From assembly GCA_017402445.1 (NCBI GenBank), contig JAFPME010000020.1, positions 39,819 through 103,818 of the forward strand: a stretch of DNA of 64,000 nt. Reading direction: 5' to 3'. Source of the stretch: Prevotella sp. (lineage in GTDB: Bacteria > Bacteroidota > Bacteroidia > Bacteroidales > Bacteroidaceae). Shown piece after piece: positions 1 through 7,944 of the stretch. Position 1 is the first letter of the stretch; each line of letters opens with the position of its first letter. Below the pieces are notes generated by a model, which saw nothing but the letters and a program-made list of their open reading frames with translations, was not told where the DNA came from and did not search any database. Both the position numbers and the translations under genes were made by a program.

Positions 1-465
1 CGTCTGACGGAGGAGAAATTCGTGAAACCTGTTGAGAAGCTGCCCTACTTGATGGCTTATTTGGCTGAAGACGTCATAGGCCCCGGCGAGTCATCTCTTC
101 TGGAACAGCTGCAGAACCATCTCACCGACATCAACACCTACAAGGAAAGTGACCTCTGCGGAAGCAGCAGTATGCGCGAACGCGTCTTCGTCAGCACCGT
201 GCACAAGGCCAAGGGACTGGAGTTCGACAACGTTATTCTGTTCGACTGTACCGACAGCAACTATCCCGGTTTCTTCGCCCGACAGTCACCTTCCGGTCTC
301 GACGAGGAGCGTCGCCGTTTCTACGTAGCCCTGAGCCGTGCACGTCGTCGTCTGTTCATCACATGGAGTCCGCAGAAAATCACACCGTGGGGCCGCGTCT
401 TCCAAACCCAGATTTCCCCTTTCACCATCCCCATCCAGCGCTTCTTTCTTATGAGGAGGTGTTGA
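1..465 (+). CDS. UvrD/Rep-type SF1 DNA helicase, C-terminal part (5' end outside window)
   Basis: The frame is open from the first base, so only the last 154 codons are present. Two C-terminal UvrD signatures are visible. Helicase motif V is the stretch STVHKAKGLEFDNVILFD, and motif VI is FYVALSRARRRLFIT with its arginine finger. These belong to helicase domain 2A of ATP-driven 3'-5' DNA unwinding enzymes used in repair and replication restart. The protein stops about 60 residues after motif VI, so there is no long C-terminal tail. Whether it is UvrD, PcrA or a nuclease fusion cannot be told without the N-terminal half. The first copy of a promoter repeat begins directly after the stop codon. 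Confidence 0.85.
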   Translation, partial: RLTEEKFVKPVEKLPYLMAYLAEDVIGPGESSLLEQLQNHLTDINTYKESDLCGSSSMRERVFVSTVHKAKGLEFDNVILFDCTDSNYPGFFARQSPSGLDEERRRFYVALSRARRRLFITWSPQKITPWGRVFQTQISPFTIPIQRFFLMRRC

Positions 466-466
466 A

Positions 467-641
467 AGGAACTTGCTCTCGCTCGGAAACGAACAGAAGA
501 GCAAGCTTTCTTTTTGCATTTCGCTTGCTTATGCGTAACTTTGAAAAACTTTTCGCTGCGCTCAAGGAACTCCTTTCGCTCGGAAATGAAAAGAAAAGCA
601 AGCTTTCCTTTTGCAATTCGCTCGCTTATGCGTAACTTTGC
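467..641 (+). repeat. Tandemly duplicated promoter-bearing cassette (97-nt period)
   Basis: Two similar copies lie head to tail, about 467-543 and 564-640. Each runs from AAGGAACT through CGCTCGGAAA and GCAAGCTTTC to TTATGCGTAACTTTG. Both carry a TTTTG (-33) and a TAACTTTG (-7) about 19 nt apart, so each could be a promoter. The second copy precedes the FKBP gene by 35 nt. A related sequence lies in the opposite orientation upstream of the sulfatase (5389-5482). Confidence 0.8.
609..640 (+). promoter_or_regulatory. Bacteroidetes promoter for the FKBP/BASS pair
   Basis: TTTTG at 609-613 and TAACTTTG at 633-640 are separated by 19 nt, which matches the Bacteroidetes -33/-7 consensus. Transcription should start near 648, giving a leader of about 28 nt. 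Confidence 0.75.
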
Positions 642-675
642 AGGGCCAAAAAAGGAATTAAAGCAAAACAACAAT

Positions 676-1638
676 ATGAAAAAGATTAGATTGGCGGTTC
701 TCGCAACCGCATTGCTGTGCCTCGCTGCCCCTGCACAGGCACAGAAGGGTAACAACAAGAAACGCGCAGCAGCAACGCAGACACAGAAAGCCACAGTTCA
801 GAAAAGCATGGAAACCTTCTCCAGTACCGACTCTTTGGCCTATGCCATGGGGCTGGTTCAGGCGGGAGGCCTGGAAGAATATCTGAAGAATCAGCGCAAT
901 GTCAATCTGGACCAGTTCCTCAGTGAGTTCCTGAAGGGACTCGATGCGGGAGCGGCCATGAAGGAGAAGAGCAAGGAAGATGCCTACGAGGCCGGCATAC
1001 AGATTGGCATGCAGGTGGCCCGCAGCATGGTGCCGCAGTTGGAAAAAGACGTCTTCGGAGACGACAAGACGCAGTCGCTGTCTGTCAGCAAGATGCTTCA
1101 GGGCATGAAGGACGGACTGAACAAGAGCGGAATGATGACCACCGAGGCGGCTTCGGCCTTCGGCGAACAGAAGATGATGAGCCTGAAACAGGCTTCGATT
1201 CTCAAGCTCTACGGCGCCAACAAGGAGGCCGGAGAGAAGTTCCTCCGCGAGAATGCCACCCGTGAAGGCGTGCAGACGCTCGACGGCGGCGTGCAATACA
1301 AGGTCCTGACGGCCGGTAACGGCGCAGTGCCCACATCGAACGACCGCGTCCGCGTGCACTACGAGGGTCGCACCGTCGACGGAACGGTCTTCGACAGCAG
1401 CTACAAACGCGGCGAACCGACCACGTTCCGCGCCGACCAAGTCATCAAAGGCTGGACGACAGCGCTCACCCACATGCCTGTGGGCAGCACATGGGAGGTG
1501 TATATCCCCTACGAGCAGGCCTACGGCGAGCGCGGTGCGGGCGAGGACATCAAGCCGTTCTCGATGCTCATCTTTAAGATTGAGCTGATAGAAATCGTGA
1601 AAGACGACAACACCCCGGCGAAGGATGGCAAGAAGTAA
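676..1638 (+). CDS. Exported FKBP-type peptidyl-prolyl isomerase
   Basis: A 320-residue protein. It opens with a signal peptide (MKKIRLAVLATALLCLAAPA, then QAQ). A helical FKBP_N-type dimerisation region covers about residues 45-195, and an FKBP_C catalytic domain about 210-310 carries RVRVHYEGRTVDGTVFDSS and the conserved VIKGW and VGSTWEVYIP segments. It should catalyse proline isomerisation and chaperone exported proteins in the periplasm, like Mip/FkpA. I chose the ATG at 676 because it starts the signal peptide and follows the promoter; the frame is open further upstream but that lies inside the promoter repeat. It overlaps the next gene by 14 nt, so the two are probably translationally coupled. 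Confidence 0.9.
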   Translation: MKKIRLAVLATALLCLAAPAQAQKGNNKKRAAATQTQKATVQKSMETFSSTDSLAYAMGLVQAGGLEEYLKNQRNVNLDQFLSEFLKGLDAGAAMKEKSKEDAYEAGIQIGMQVARSMVPQLEKDVFGDDKTQSLSVSKMLQGMKDGLNKSGMMTTEAASAFGEQKMMSLKQASILKLYGANKEAGEKFLRENATREGVQTLDGGVQYKVLTAGNGAVPTSNDRVRVHYEGRTVDGTVFDSSYKRGEPTTFRADQVIKGWTTALTHMPVGSTWEVYIPYEQAYGERGAGEDIKPFSMLIFKIELIEIVKDDNTPAKDGKK

Positions 1639-2593
1639 TCCCTTCGTGCGGTTTCTGAAAGACTGGACGCTGCCCGTGGCCATTGCCGTGGGCAGCATTT
1701 TCTATCTCATCTTCCTCTGGGTACCGGCCCTCGACGAGATTGGCAACGAGCTGGGACCCATCATCGACTTCATCTTTCCTTTGTCTGTTTTCGGTACGCT
1801 CTTCGTCACCTTCTGCAAGGTTGACTTCCATCAGATGCGTCCTCACCGTTGGCACATCGGCGTTCTCGTGGCACAGTTGCTGCTCGTGGCGGTCAATGTG
1901 GCCGTCATCTTCTGTATGCAGGGCGATGGAAGCCAGAAGATTCTGTGGGAAGCCGTGCTCACGTGCATCATCGCACCGTCGGCCTCGGCGGCTCCTGTCG
2001 TCACAGGAAAGCTCGGCGGCAACATCTCCACCATGTCCGCCTTCACGGTCATCTCGGCGTTCGCGTCGGCTCTGATGATTCCTTTTGTCTTCCCGTTGCT
2101 CGAACAGACGGTGCATGTCAGCTTCTGGTCGGCCTTCCTCATCATTCTTCAGAAGGTGGCAACGGTCCTCGTGCTGCCGTTGGTGCTCGGTTGGTTGGTG
2201 CAACACACGCTGCCGCGACTCCACGACCGCATTGTCGGCATGCCGAATCTCAGTTTCTACTGCTGGGCTTTCTCGCTGGCCATCACGTCGGGCATCACGG
2301 TGAAGAACATTGTCCACAGCGAGGCGGCTCCGTCGCTGCTGCTGTTCATCGCGCTGCTCACGCTCGTCATCTGCTTCATACAGTTCGGCATCGGACGTGC
2401 CATCGGCCATCGGCTCGGCGAACACATCAACTGCGGACAAGCACTGTTCCAGAAGAACACGGCACTTGCCATCTGGGTGGCCTACATGTATCTGCATCCT
2501 GTTGCCTCGGTGGGCGCAGGTTGCTACGTGCTGTGGCAGAACATCATCAACAGTTTGGAACTTTGGGCCTTCCGAAAGAAAAACGGTTCGTAG
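1625..2593 (+). CDS. BASS-family (bile acid:sodium symporter-like) transporter
   Basis: A 322-residue polytopic membrane protein with about nine hydrophobic segments. SAAPVVTGKLGGN at about residues 120-132 and the later NTALAIWVAYMYL resemble the crossing-over helix regions of the BASS/ASBT fold, which couples organic-anion transport to sodium. The substrate is unknown; family members carry bile acids, pantoate, pyruvate or other carboxylates. The ATG lies inside the 3' end of the FKBP gene. A GC-rich palindromic element follows the stop codon. ACR3 arsenite exporters have a related fold, but I see no arsenic genes nearby. Confidence 0.75.
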   Translation: MARSNPFVRFLKDWTLPVAIAVGSIFYLIFLWVPALDEIGNELGPIIDFIFPLSVFGTLFVTFCKVDFHQMRPHRWHIGVLVAQLLLVAVNVAVIFCMQGDGSQKILWEAVLTCIIAPSASAAPVVTGKLGGNISTMSAFTVISAFASALMIPFVFPLLEQTVHVSFWSAFLIILQKVATVLVLPLVLGWLVQHTLPRLHDRIVGMPNLSFYCWAFSLAITSGITVKNIVHSEAAPSLLLFIALLTLVICFIQFGIGRAIGHRLGEHINCGQALFQKNTALAIWVAYMYLHPVASVGAGCYVLWQNIINSLELWAFRKKNGS

Positions 2594-2606
2594 CTTGGAA
2601 GGTAGC

Positions 2607-2639
2607 GGCCCCCCCTTCAACTCCCCCGAGGGGAGGGTT
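2607..2639. repeat. GC-rich palindromic element (intergenic copy)
   Basis: A run of C, then CTTCAACTCCCCCGAGGGGA. This has the same CCCCGAGGGG core and CCTCCAAC-like flank as the copies inside coding sequence at 61304-61373, 61474-61537 and 62456-62500. Here it lies between convergent genes, where it could also act as a weak terminator. Confidence 0.6.
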
Positions 2640-2656
2640 CTTATGGTGCGTTTCGC

Positions 2657-3898
2657 TCACTTTTGAGCATATCTGCTCATGACGTTTGCGGGCGGACGGC
2701 CGGCATCCAGTTCCGCTTTCATGAAGTCCATGTCGGCGGCTACGTGATTGAAGAACTGGCGATAGCCTGAACAAAGATAGTTCAGACCCTTCTCTCCACA
2801 GTGGTCACGAAGGAAACGGTTCTTCGGACACTCACCATGACAGGCAAACAGGAACCGACAGTCGCGGCATTGGTGCGGCAGCGTGTCGTGCTTCATCCGT
2901 GCGAACGACCGTTGTCGCTCCCCGTACATCATCTCAGTGAGCGACAGCCGACGGATATTGCCCAGCCGATACTCTGGAAAGACAAAATGGTCGCAGGCAT
3001 ATACATCGCCGTTGTACTCCATCACGGCGGCATGGCCGCACATCGACGACACCGAGCAGAGCCCCGGCGCTACGCCAGCCCAGTTGGCCAGCGTGGCATC
3101 GAAGAGCTGCACGAAGACCTTCCCCACGTCGCTCCGCACCCATTCGTCGTAGAGCGTGCAGAGGAAGCGGCCCCACTGCGCGGGTGTTACGGACCATGAG
3201 GTCACCATCCGCTGCGCTTCCTGTTCGTCGTCGGCCCACGCCGTCAGGCCGGGAGCAAGTCGCAGTCCGTCCTGTCGGCTGACATGACGCTCCACGATGG
3301 GCGTGAACTGCAAGTATTGGCACCCTATCTCCTTGAAGAAACGATAGAACTCCAGCGGATGCTCTGCGTTCAGGCGGTTCACCACGGCCATCGCGTTCCA
3401 CTCCACGTCGTGTTTCTGCAGCAGCCGGATGCCCCTCATCACGTCGCGCCACGACGGTCGTCCCGTGCGCGAACGTCGGTATTCGTCGTGCAACGCCTGC
3501 GGTCCGTCTACCGAGAGCCCCACCAAGAAATTGTTTTCCCTGAAAAAGGCACACCACTCGTCGTTGAGTAGTGTGCCGTTTGTTTGTATGCAGTTGTCGA
3601 TATGCCGTCCGCGGGCATAGCGACGCTGCAGTTCCAATGCCTTTTTGTAGAAGCTGATGGGGCGCATCAGCGGTTCGCCGCCATGCCAAGTGAAGAGCAC
3701 GTCAGGCATGGTCTGCGCCTCGATGTACTGGCGGACGAACGTTTCCAGCACGTCGTCGGCCATCACCTGTCGTCCCTCCTGTCCGTAGAGCCGCCGCTTC
3801 TCCGTGTAGTAGCAGTAGCTGCAGTCCAGGTTGCAGAGGCTGCCCGCAGGCTTCAGCATGACATAGAGCGGACTGCCGAACGGCGTTGCGGTGTCCAT
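2657..3898 (-). CDS. Anaerobic sulfatase-maturating enzyme (radical SAM/SPASM)
   Basis: A 413-residue radical SAM enzyme. CNLDCSYC near residue 22 supplies the CxxxCxxC motif for the SAM-cleaving 4Fe-4S cluster, followed by YTEKRR as in anSME proteins. The GGEPLMRP and SVDGPQ segments are also conserved. The C-terminal half has the SPASM cysteines for two auxiliary clusters (CGHAAVMEYNGDVYACDHF and CRDCRFLFACHGECPKNRF). The family oxidises the active-site Cys or Ser of sulfatases to formylglycine under anaerobic conditions. Six bases separate it from the sulfatase gene upstream, so enzyme and substrate are co-transcribed. Confidence 0.92.
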   Translation of the reverse strand: MDTATPFGSPLYVMLKPAGSLCNLDCSYCYYTEKRRLYGQEGRQVMADDVLETFVRQYIEAQTMPDVLFTWHGGEPLMRPISFYKKALELQRRYARGRHIDNCIQTNGTLLNDEWCAFFRENNFLVGLSVDGPQALHDEYRRSRTGRPSWRDVMRGIRLLQKHDVEWNAMAVVNRLNAEHPLEFYRFFKEIGCQYLQFTPIVERHVSRQDGLRLAPGLTAWADDEQEAQRMVTSWSVTPAQWGRFLCTLYDEWVRSDVGKVFVQLFDATLANWAGVAPGLCSVSSMCGHAAVMEYNGDVYACDHFVFPEYRLGNIRRLSLTEMMYGERQRSFARMKHDTLPHQCRDCRFLFACHGECPKNRFLRDHCGEKGLNYLCSGYRQFFNHVAADMDFMKAELDAGRPPANVMSRYAQK

Positions 3899-3904
3899 GG
3901 TGCG

Positions 3905-5368
3905 TTATCTCCTTTTCGTTTTCTTCCCCTTCACGCCTTTCTTTCCTTTCACCAGCTCATCCTCGGGGATGGGATAGTTCACCGACGGCTTGTGCATGCT
4001 GTGCATCACGGCGTCGAGCTCCTTCACCATCTTCGGCTGCTGTGCTGCCAGGTTGTTGGTCTCGCAGGGGTCGTCGGCGATGTTGTAGAGTTCCAGCGGC
4101 GCATCCTTCTTCACCGTCACGCATTTCCAGTCGCCATGGCGCACGGCGCGCTGCTTGCCCGGAAATTCCCAGTAGAGATAGCGGTTGTCGGTGTCGGCCT
4201 CACCGCCGTAGAACAGCGGCGTGATGTCCATGCCGTCGGTGTCGTCGGGCACGGTTGCCATTGCTTCCTCGCTGCCCGTCAGCCGTGCCAGCGTGGGCAT
4301 GATGTCGGGGAAGTAGACCAGATTGTCGATCTGTCGGGCCGGAACGCGCCCGGGCTGGTTGACGATGAGCGGCACCTTGATGCCTCCTTCGTAGAGCTGT
4401 CCCTTGCGTCCTTTCAGTCCGGCGCCGCAGTTCAGCTCTTTCAGCGGAGCCATGACGGCGGCCCCGTTGTCGGAAGCGAAGATGACGAGCGTGTTCTCGC
4501 GCAGTCCCAGGTTGTCGAGCGTGCCGAGCAGCCGTCCGATGTTGTAGTCCATGTGTGTCACCAGGGCCGCATAGCGCTTCGTGTTCAACGACCATTCGCC
4601 GTGTTCATCGTACCACGACGTGTCGTCGATGTTGTAAGGCTCGTGCGGTGCGTCGTAACCGAGGAAGAGGAAGAAGGCGCGGTCCTTGTTTCGATGGATG
4701 AAGGCGATGGCGTCGTCGGTCGAAATCTCGGTGTTGTGGCGCACATGCGCATCGTGGGCGTTCTCGTTGATATTGATCAGACTGTCGCCCCACAGCCGGT
4801 AGTAGGGGTAATAGTAAGGTGCGTTGGAGTGAACGGTGGCGATGGTCCAGCCATAGAACTCGTCGAAGCCGCGATGGTTAGGAGCTGAACCGGGGTCGTA
4901 GCCGTCGAGGTGCCACTTGTTCACCAGACAGGTACGGTAGCCAGCCTTGCCGACCACGGTGCCCAGCGTGCGGTCTTCGGGCAGCAGATTGGCGCGCCGC
5001 ACGATGGTGGTGTCGCCGCGCGGGCTCACTTTCAGCCCCTCCATGCCTCCGGCGTAGCAGAAGTTGTCGCGTATGCGCGTGTTGCCCGAGTTCTTGCCCG
5101 TCATCAGCGAGCAGCGCGAAGGCGAGCTGATGCCGCTTCCGGCGTAGGCCTGCGTGAAGCTGGTGCCCGTGCGCGCCAGCCGGTCGATGTTCGGTGTCTG
5201 TATGTATCGGTTGCCGTAGCAGGCCAGGTCGCCGTAGCCCATGTCGTCGGCCAGTATGAAGATAATGTTCGGATGTTCGGGCGTTGCTTTCGGTTGCCCG
5301 TCGTCGGCCACGGCCTGCTGTGTGAGCAGTGCTCCGGCGGTGATCATCAGGTTTCTTGCGTGATTCAT
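3905..5368 (-). CDS. Exported arylsulfatase-family sulfatase, Ser-type
   Basis: A 487-residue sulfatase. The N-terminus has a modest signal peptide (MNHARNLMITAGALLTQQAV). PNIIFILADDMGYGDLACYG contributes the calcium-binding aspartates. The activation motif reads SSPSRCSLMTG, matching [CS]-x-P-x-R-x4-T-G with serine at the first position, so it is a Ser-type enzyme needing conversion to formylglycine. The adjacent anSME fits this. It probably removes sulfate esters from host or dietary glycans such as mucin, but the substrate is unknown. I chose the start at 5368 because it gives the signal peptide and lies just below a -7 box; the longer open frame would run through the promoter. Confidence 0.9.
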   Translation of the reverse strand: MNHARNLMITAGALLTQQAVADDGQPKATPEHPNIIFILADDMGYGDLACYGNRYIQTPNIDRLARTGTSFTQAYAGSGISSPSRCSLMTGKNSGNTRIRDNFCYAGGMEGLKVSPRGDTTIVRRANLLPEDRTLGTVVGKAGYRTCLVNKWHLDGYDPGSAPNHRGFDEFYGWTIATVHSNAPYYYPYYRLWGDSLININENAHDAHVRHNTEISTDDAIAFIHRNKDRAFFLFLGYDAPHEPYNIDDTSWYDEHGEWSLNTKRYAALVTHMDYNIGRLLGTLDNLGLRENTLVIFASDNGAAVMAPLKELNCGAGLKGRKGQLYEGGIKVPLIVNQPGRVPARQIDNLVYFPDIMPTLARLTGSEEAMATVPDDTDGMDITPLFYGGEADTDNRYLYWEFPGKQRAVRHGDWKCVTVKKDAPLELYNIADDPCETNNLAAQQPKMVKELDAVMHSMHKPSVNYPIPEDELVKGKKGVKGKKTKRR

Positions 5369-5388
5369 TGTATCCGTTTTAGTACGAT

Positions 5389-5482
5389 GCAAAGGTACGG
5401 AAAAACGAGAGAAATGCAAAAGGAAAGCATGTTTTTCTTTTGCATTTCCGAGTGCGAGTACCTTCGGCGAAGCCAAAGATAT
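5389..5482 (-). repeat. Diverged copy of the promoter cassette
   Basis: Read on the minus strand, it contains CTCGGAAATGCAAAAG, a T/C-rich CTTTCCTTTTGCATTTC and a terminal TACCTTTGC. These are in the same order as in the cassette at 467-641. AAATGCAAAAG and CTTTTGCATTT form an 11-bp inverted repeat around the spacer. Confidence 0.6.
5390..5397 (-). promoter_or_regulatory. -7 box for the sulfatase/anSME operon
   Basis: On the minus strand this reads TACCTTTG followed by C, about 20 nt upstream of the sulfatase start codon. A second minus-strand box, TATCTTTG (plus 5474-5481), lies 84 nt further upstream, echoing the double-box layout of the 467-641 cassette. Confidence 0.7.
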
Positions 5483-5580
5483 GGATTTTTTTCAATCCTG
5501 CAAACAAAAGGACTGCCTTCGGCGAGAAATCACTTTGTCCTGTGTGAAATAGACATTTATATAAACCCGCAGTCAGTGGG

Positions 5581-5972
5581 CAATCGGATCACTTTGTAAA
5601 CATTTATAACCGAAAAACTGTGCTCGGAAAAAATATCATTTTAGAGAGACGAACGGTCTTGAAACGGTAAAAGAATTGAACAAAAGAGCGAAATCTTTCA
5701 TCTCGATTATCAGAATGAGCCATTTTACTTTTCAATATGAGCCATTCTGCTTTCCGAAAAGGCTCATTATGCAAGGCAAAAAGAGCCGTTTTGAAGTGTA
5801 AAAAGAGCCGTTTTGAAAGCCCGAAAAATGTAAAGAAAACACAAGATGTTTGTTTCCAGTGCGTTACGACTCTCTCATATTTCGCTCATACGCGGCCGTT
5901 GGATTTTAATTTCAGAATTTTGCAACCACAGAGCGTTATTTCGAGCTTTTTGTCAAGGAAATTCAGAGCAAG
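5581..5972 (+). repeat. 390-bp dispersed element, copy 1 (five 22-nt palindromic units)
   Basis: The core at 5712-5821 is exactly five 22-nt units, each a 16-nt quasi-palindrome of the type AGAATGAGCCATTTTA plus a 6-nt spacer. It is flanked by the conserved left arm (TTTGTAAACATTTATAACCG) and right arm (AATGTAAAGAAAACACAAG to ATTCAGAGCA). It lies in the 773-bp gap between the sulfatase start and the barrel gene's end. No gene is visible in this gap. Confidence 0.85.
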
Positions 5973-6030
5973 TCTGTGAGTCAGTGGGGCTACGAATTAG
6001 CGAGACGGCAGGGTTGTTTTTAAAAAGTGT

Positions 6031-6119
6031 CGTGAAAACGTTGTAACGTTATCACGGTATGACGTTATAACGGGTCAAGGGGGATAACGTCATCACGTCA
6101 TGACGTGATAACGAGGCGA
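6031..6119. repeat. Degenerate octamer tandem array (CG-phased)
   Basis: Eleven consecutive units begin with CG or GG and are 8 nt long (one is 9): for example CGTTGTAA, CGTTATCA, CGGTATGA, CGTTATAA, CGTCATCA, CGTCATGA, CGTGATAA. It lies just downstream of the outer-membrane barrel gene. The same period and CG phase recur at 9624-9722 and 57067-57179. Confidence 0.75.
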
Positions 6120-6141
6120 GGGGACAACAAAAAAGGTTTCA

Positions 6142-7836
6142 TCAGAATACGGTGCCGACGGTGAGGCGGAGGAGGGTGTGGTCGGTACCGGAGAGAAATT
6201 CGCGGTGGTCGGGACGGTGGGCCTTGCGGTGCCCGATGTTGACGGCAACGTAAGCAGGGAAGGCCGTCGTGGGGATGATGAACGAATACTTCGCACCAAG
6301 CGAAAGCTGGTGCTGCGCTGCGGTCAGGTATTCGTATTCACGGTAGAGCCACGCCTCCATTGTCGGCGGTGTCGACTGTTTGTCGGAGGGTTCGATGAAG
6401 GTGTTCTCTTCAAACGGAACGCCACTTCCCTTGCTGAAGGCGGCTCCGACCTCTAAAGTCAGCATGGACTGGTTGAAAAAAATATTGCGCGCAACACCCA
6501 GGCGCAGCTCCCGGACGTCGAGCTTCTGGCGGCGGTAGTAAGGATAAACGTAGGCTGTCTGTTTGCGATGCTTCCAGTTGAAAGCTGCATGGAGCGTCCA
6601 TGTGGGCAACGAAGCGACGCCGACGGCTCCTGTGCCGATCCTTGCCGACGAAGGACTGGCTCCGTTTGCTGGCCTGCCGACAACTCCCAGATAGCCCGTA
6701 TAGGCGACAGAGCCGCTGACCCACACCTTGTTGGCGGCCTTCACGGGGTCGTAGTATTCATAATAGCGCGAGCCGGCATCGTTCGTCAACTCACGATATG
6801 TGTTCAGTTTGTTCTGCAGATTCTCGGCCTCAAGGCTCAAGTCTAAATGGTGAATGGCCGAAGGGCGGCGGTAGGAAAGTCGTGTCCGGTAGGTGTACAG
6901 CTTGCTGTCGTGGCGCGTATACTGTATGGTATAGGGCGAACGGCGGCCGTAATAGCCTTCGCGCCAGGCCATGGAAGCCTCGTGATACCACGCGATAGCG
7001 CCGGAAGGACGCAGTTCCAGCTGCGCGGCCATGCCGTGATGCTCGTCGAGTAGGGGCATTGACGTATTGCTGTCCGTGAAGCCGTCGCCCCCAAACTGTT
7101 CCACCCTGCCCGTGAAGACAGCGTAGGCGACGAGCGACTTGTACACCTTGTCGCCCTTGCCATAGGTGCTGAACTCCAGGCTCTCGGTGTTGCGACGGTA
7201 GAAATAGTTGGCGCCCAGGGTGACACTGCGGCCCAAAGGCAGCGTCAGACCGGCCGCTACATCGAGATTCATGAAGAGATTCTTGTGGCGCAAATCCTTG
7301 TATTTGGCGTAGTTAGCGGAGGTGTAGGCAACGCGACCACCCACCGACAGGCCCCGCCAGAGGTCTACTCCGACGGCTCCCACAAGGTTGTACGTGTCGC
7401 GGTGCTTGCGCCCGAGGTTGGTCACCGAGTCTTCGACGATGTCGAACGGGCGTCGGTCGGGACAGACGAAAGCGGAACCAGCCATGTCGCGGCCTGTGAA
7501 ATTGTCGTAGCTCATGCGTCCGTAGACGACGGTCCGCGCCGAGAGACGGCAGAAACTCTCCACCGAAGCTCCGGCTTCCGTGGTCTTCGGCGACTCGCTG
7601 TAGTTCACGAAGCCGCCCCGTTGCAGTTGCCCGTAGACGTCTGCCGCAGTGATGTTCGTGCCGGTGAAGCGCGTCAGTCCGGCACCATTCATCGTGGAAA
7701 GCCACAAGGACGAGTCTTTCTCGAAAGCGAAATCGCGGTACTGTGCCTGCAAGGGCGTCGTCCACAGGCACAGGAACACAGGGACGATCAGCCGAATCAT
7801 CCACCTTCTATAATATGTATATCTTTTCGCTTTCAT
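6142..7836 (-). CDS. Outer-membrane beta-barrel protein (DUF6850-like)
   Basis: A 564-residue exported protein with a signal peptide ending WTTPLQAQ. The rest is rich in alternating aromatic/polar strands (VVYGRMSYDNF, LSVGGRVAYTSANY, VTLGANYFYRRN) and ends HTLLRLTVGTVF, a C-terminal strand with terminal aromatic typical of outer-membrane barrels. It is the last gene of the TonB-dependent receptor operon and probably works with that receptor. The DUF6850 assignment is from memory of such operons. The start at 7836 was chosen because the residues after it form the signal peptide. Confidence 0.7.
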   Translation of the reverse strand: MKAKRYTYYRRWMIRLIVPVFLCLWTTPLQAQYRDFAFEKDSSLWLSTMNGAGLTRFTGTNITAADVYGQLQRGGFVNYSESPKTTEAGASVESFCRLSARTVVYGRMSYDNFTGRDMAGSAFVCPDRRPFDIVEDSVTNLGRKHRDTYNLVGAVGVDLWRGLSVGGRVAYTSANYAKYKDLRHKNLFMNLDVAAGLTLPLGRSVTLGANYFYRRNTESLEFSTYGKGDKVYKSLVAYAVFTGRVEQFGGDGFTDSNTSMPLLDEHHGMAAQLELRPSGAIAWYHEASMAWREGYYGRRSPYTIQYTRHDSKLYTYRTRLSYRRPSAIHHLDLSLEAENLQNKLNTYRELTNDAGSRYYEYYDPVKAANKVWVSGSVAYTGYLGVVGRPANGASPSSARIGTGAVGVASLPTWTLHAAFNWKHRKQTAYVYPYYRRQKLDVRELRLGVARNIFFNQSMLTLEVGAAFSKGSGVPFEENTFIEPSDKQSTPPTMEAWLYREYEYLTAAQHQLSLGAKYSFIIPTTAFPAYVAVNIGHRKAHRPDHREFLSGTDHTLLRLTVGTVF

Positions 7837-7944
7837 TTTTCTTTCAAGAAATGAAGGAGTGAAGACTTCGTTCTTCACCCTTCATTCTTCACTTCCCCCT
7901 GCCCTTGAGAGGGCAGGGGATGGGTTTTTCACTCTTCACATTCA
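7837..7944. repeat. Heptamer-like repeats and a GC-rich palindrome between operon genes
   Basis: Repeated words such as TTCTTCAC and CTTCATTCTTCAC are followed by CCCCTGCCCTTGAGAGGGCA, a short GC-rich palindrome. No gene fits. The stretch separates the DUF4876-like and barrel genes. Confidence 0.5.

Noticed and set aside
1625-2593. Arsenite exporter (ACR3)
   Set aside because: The fold is related, but there is no ArsR, ArsC or other arsenic gene, and the sequence motifs fit BASS better.
3584-4888. 434-codon plus-strand ORF opposite the sulfatase
   Set aside because: It overlaps two well-supported minus-strand genes and its translation lacks any recognisable pattern.
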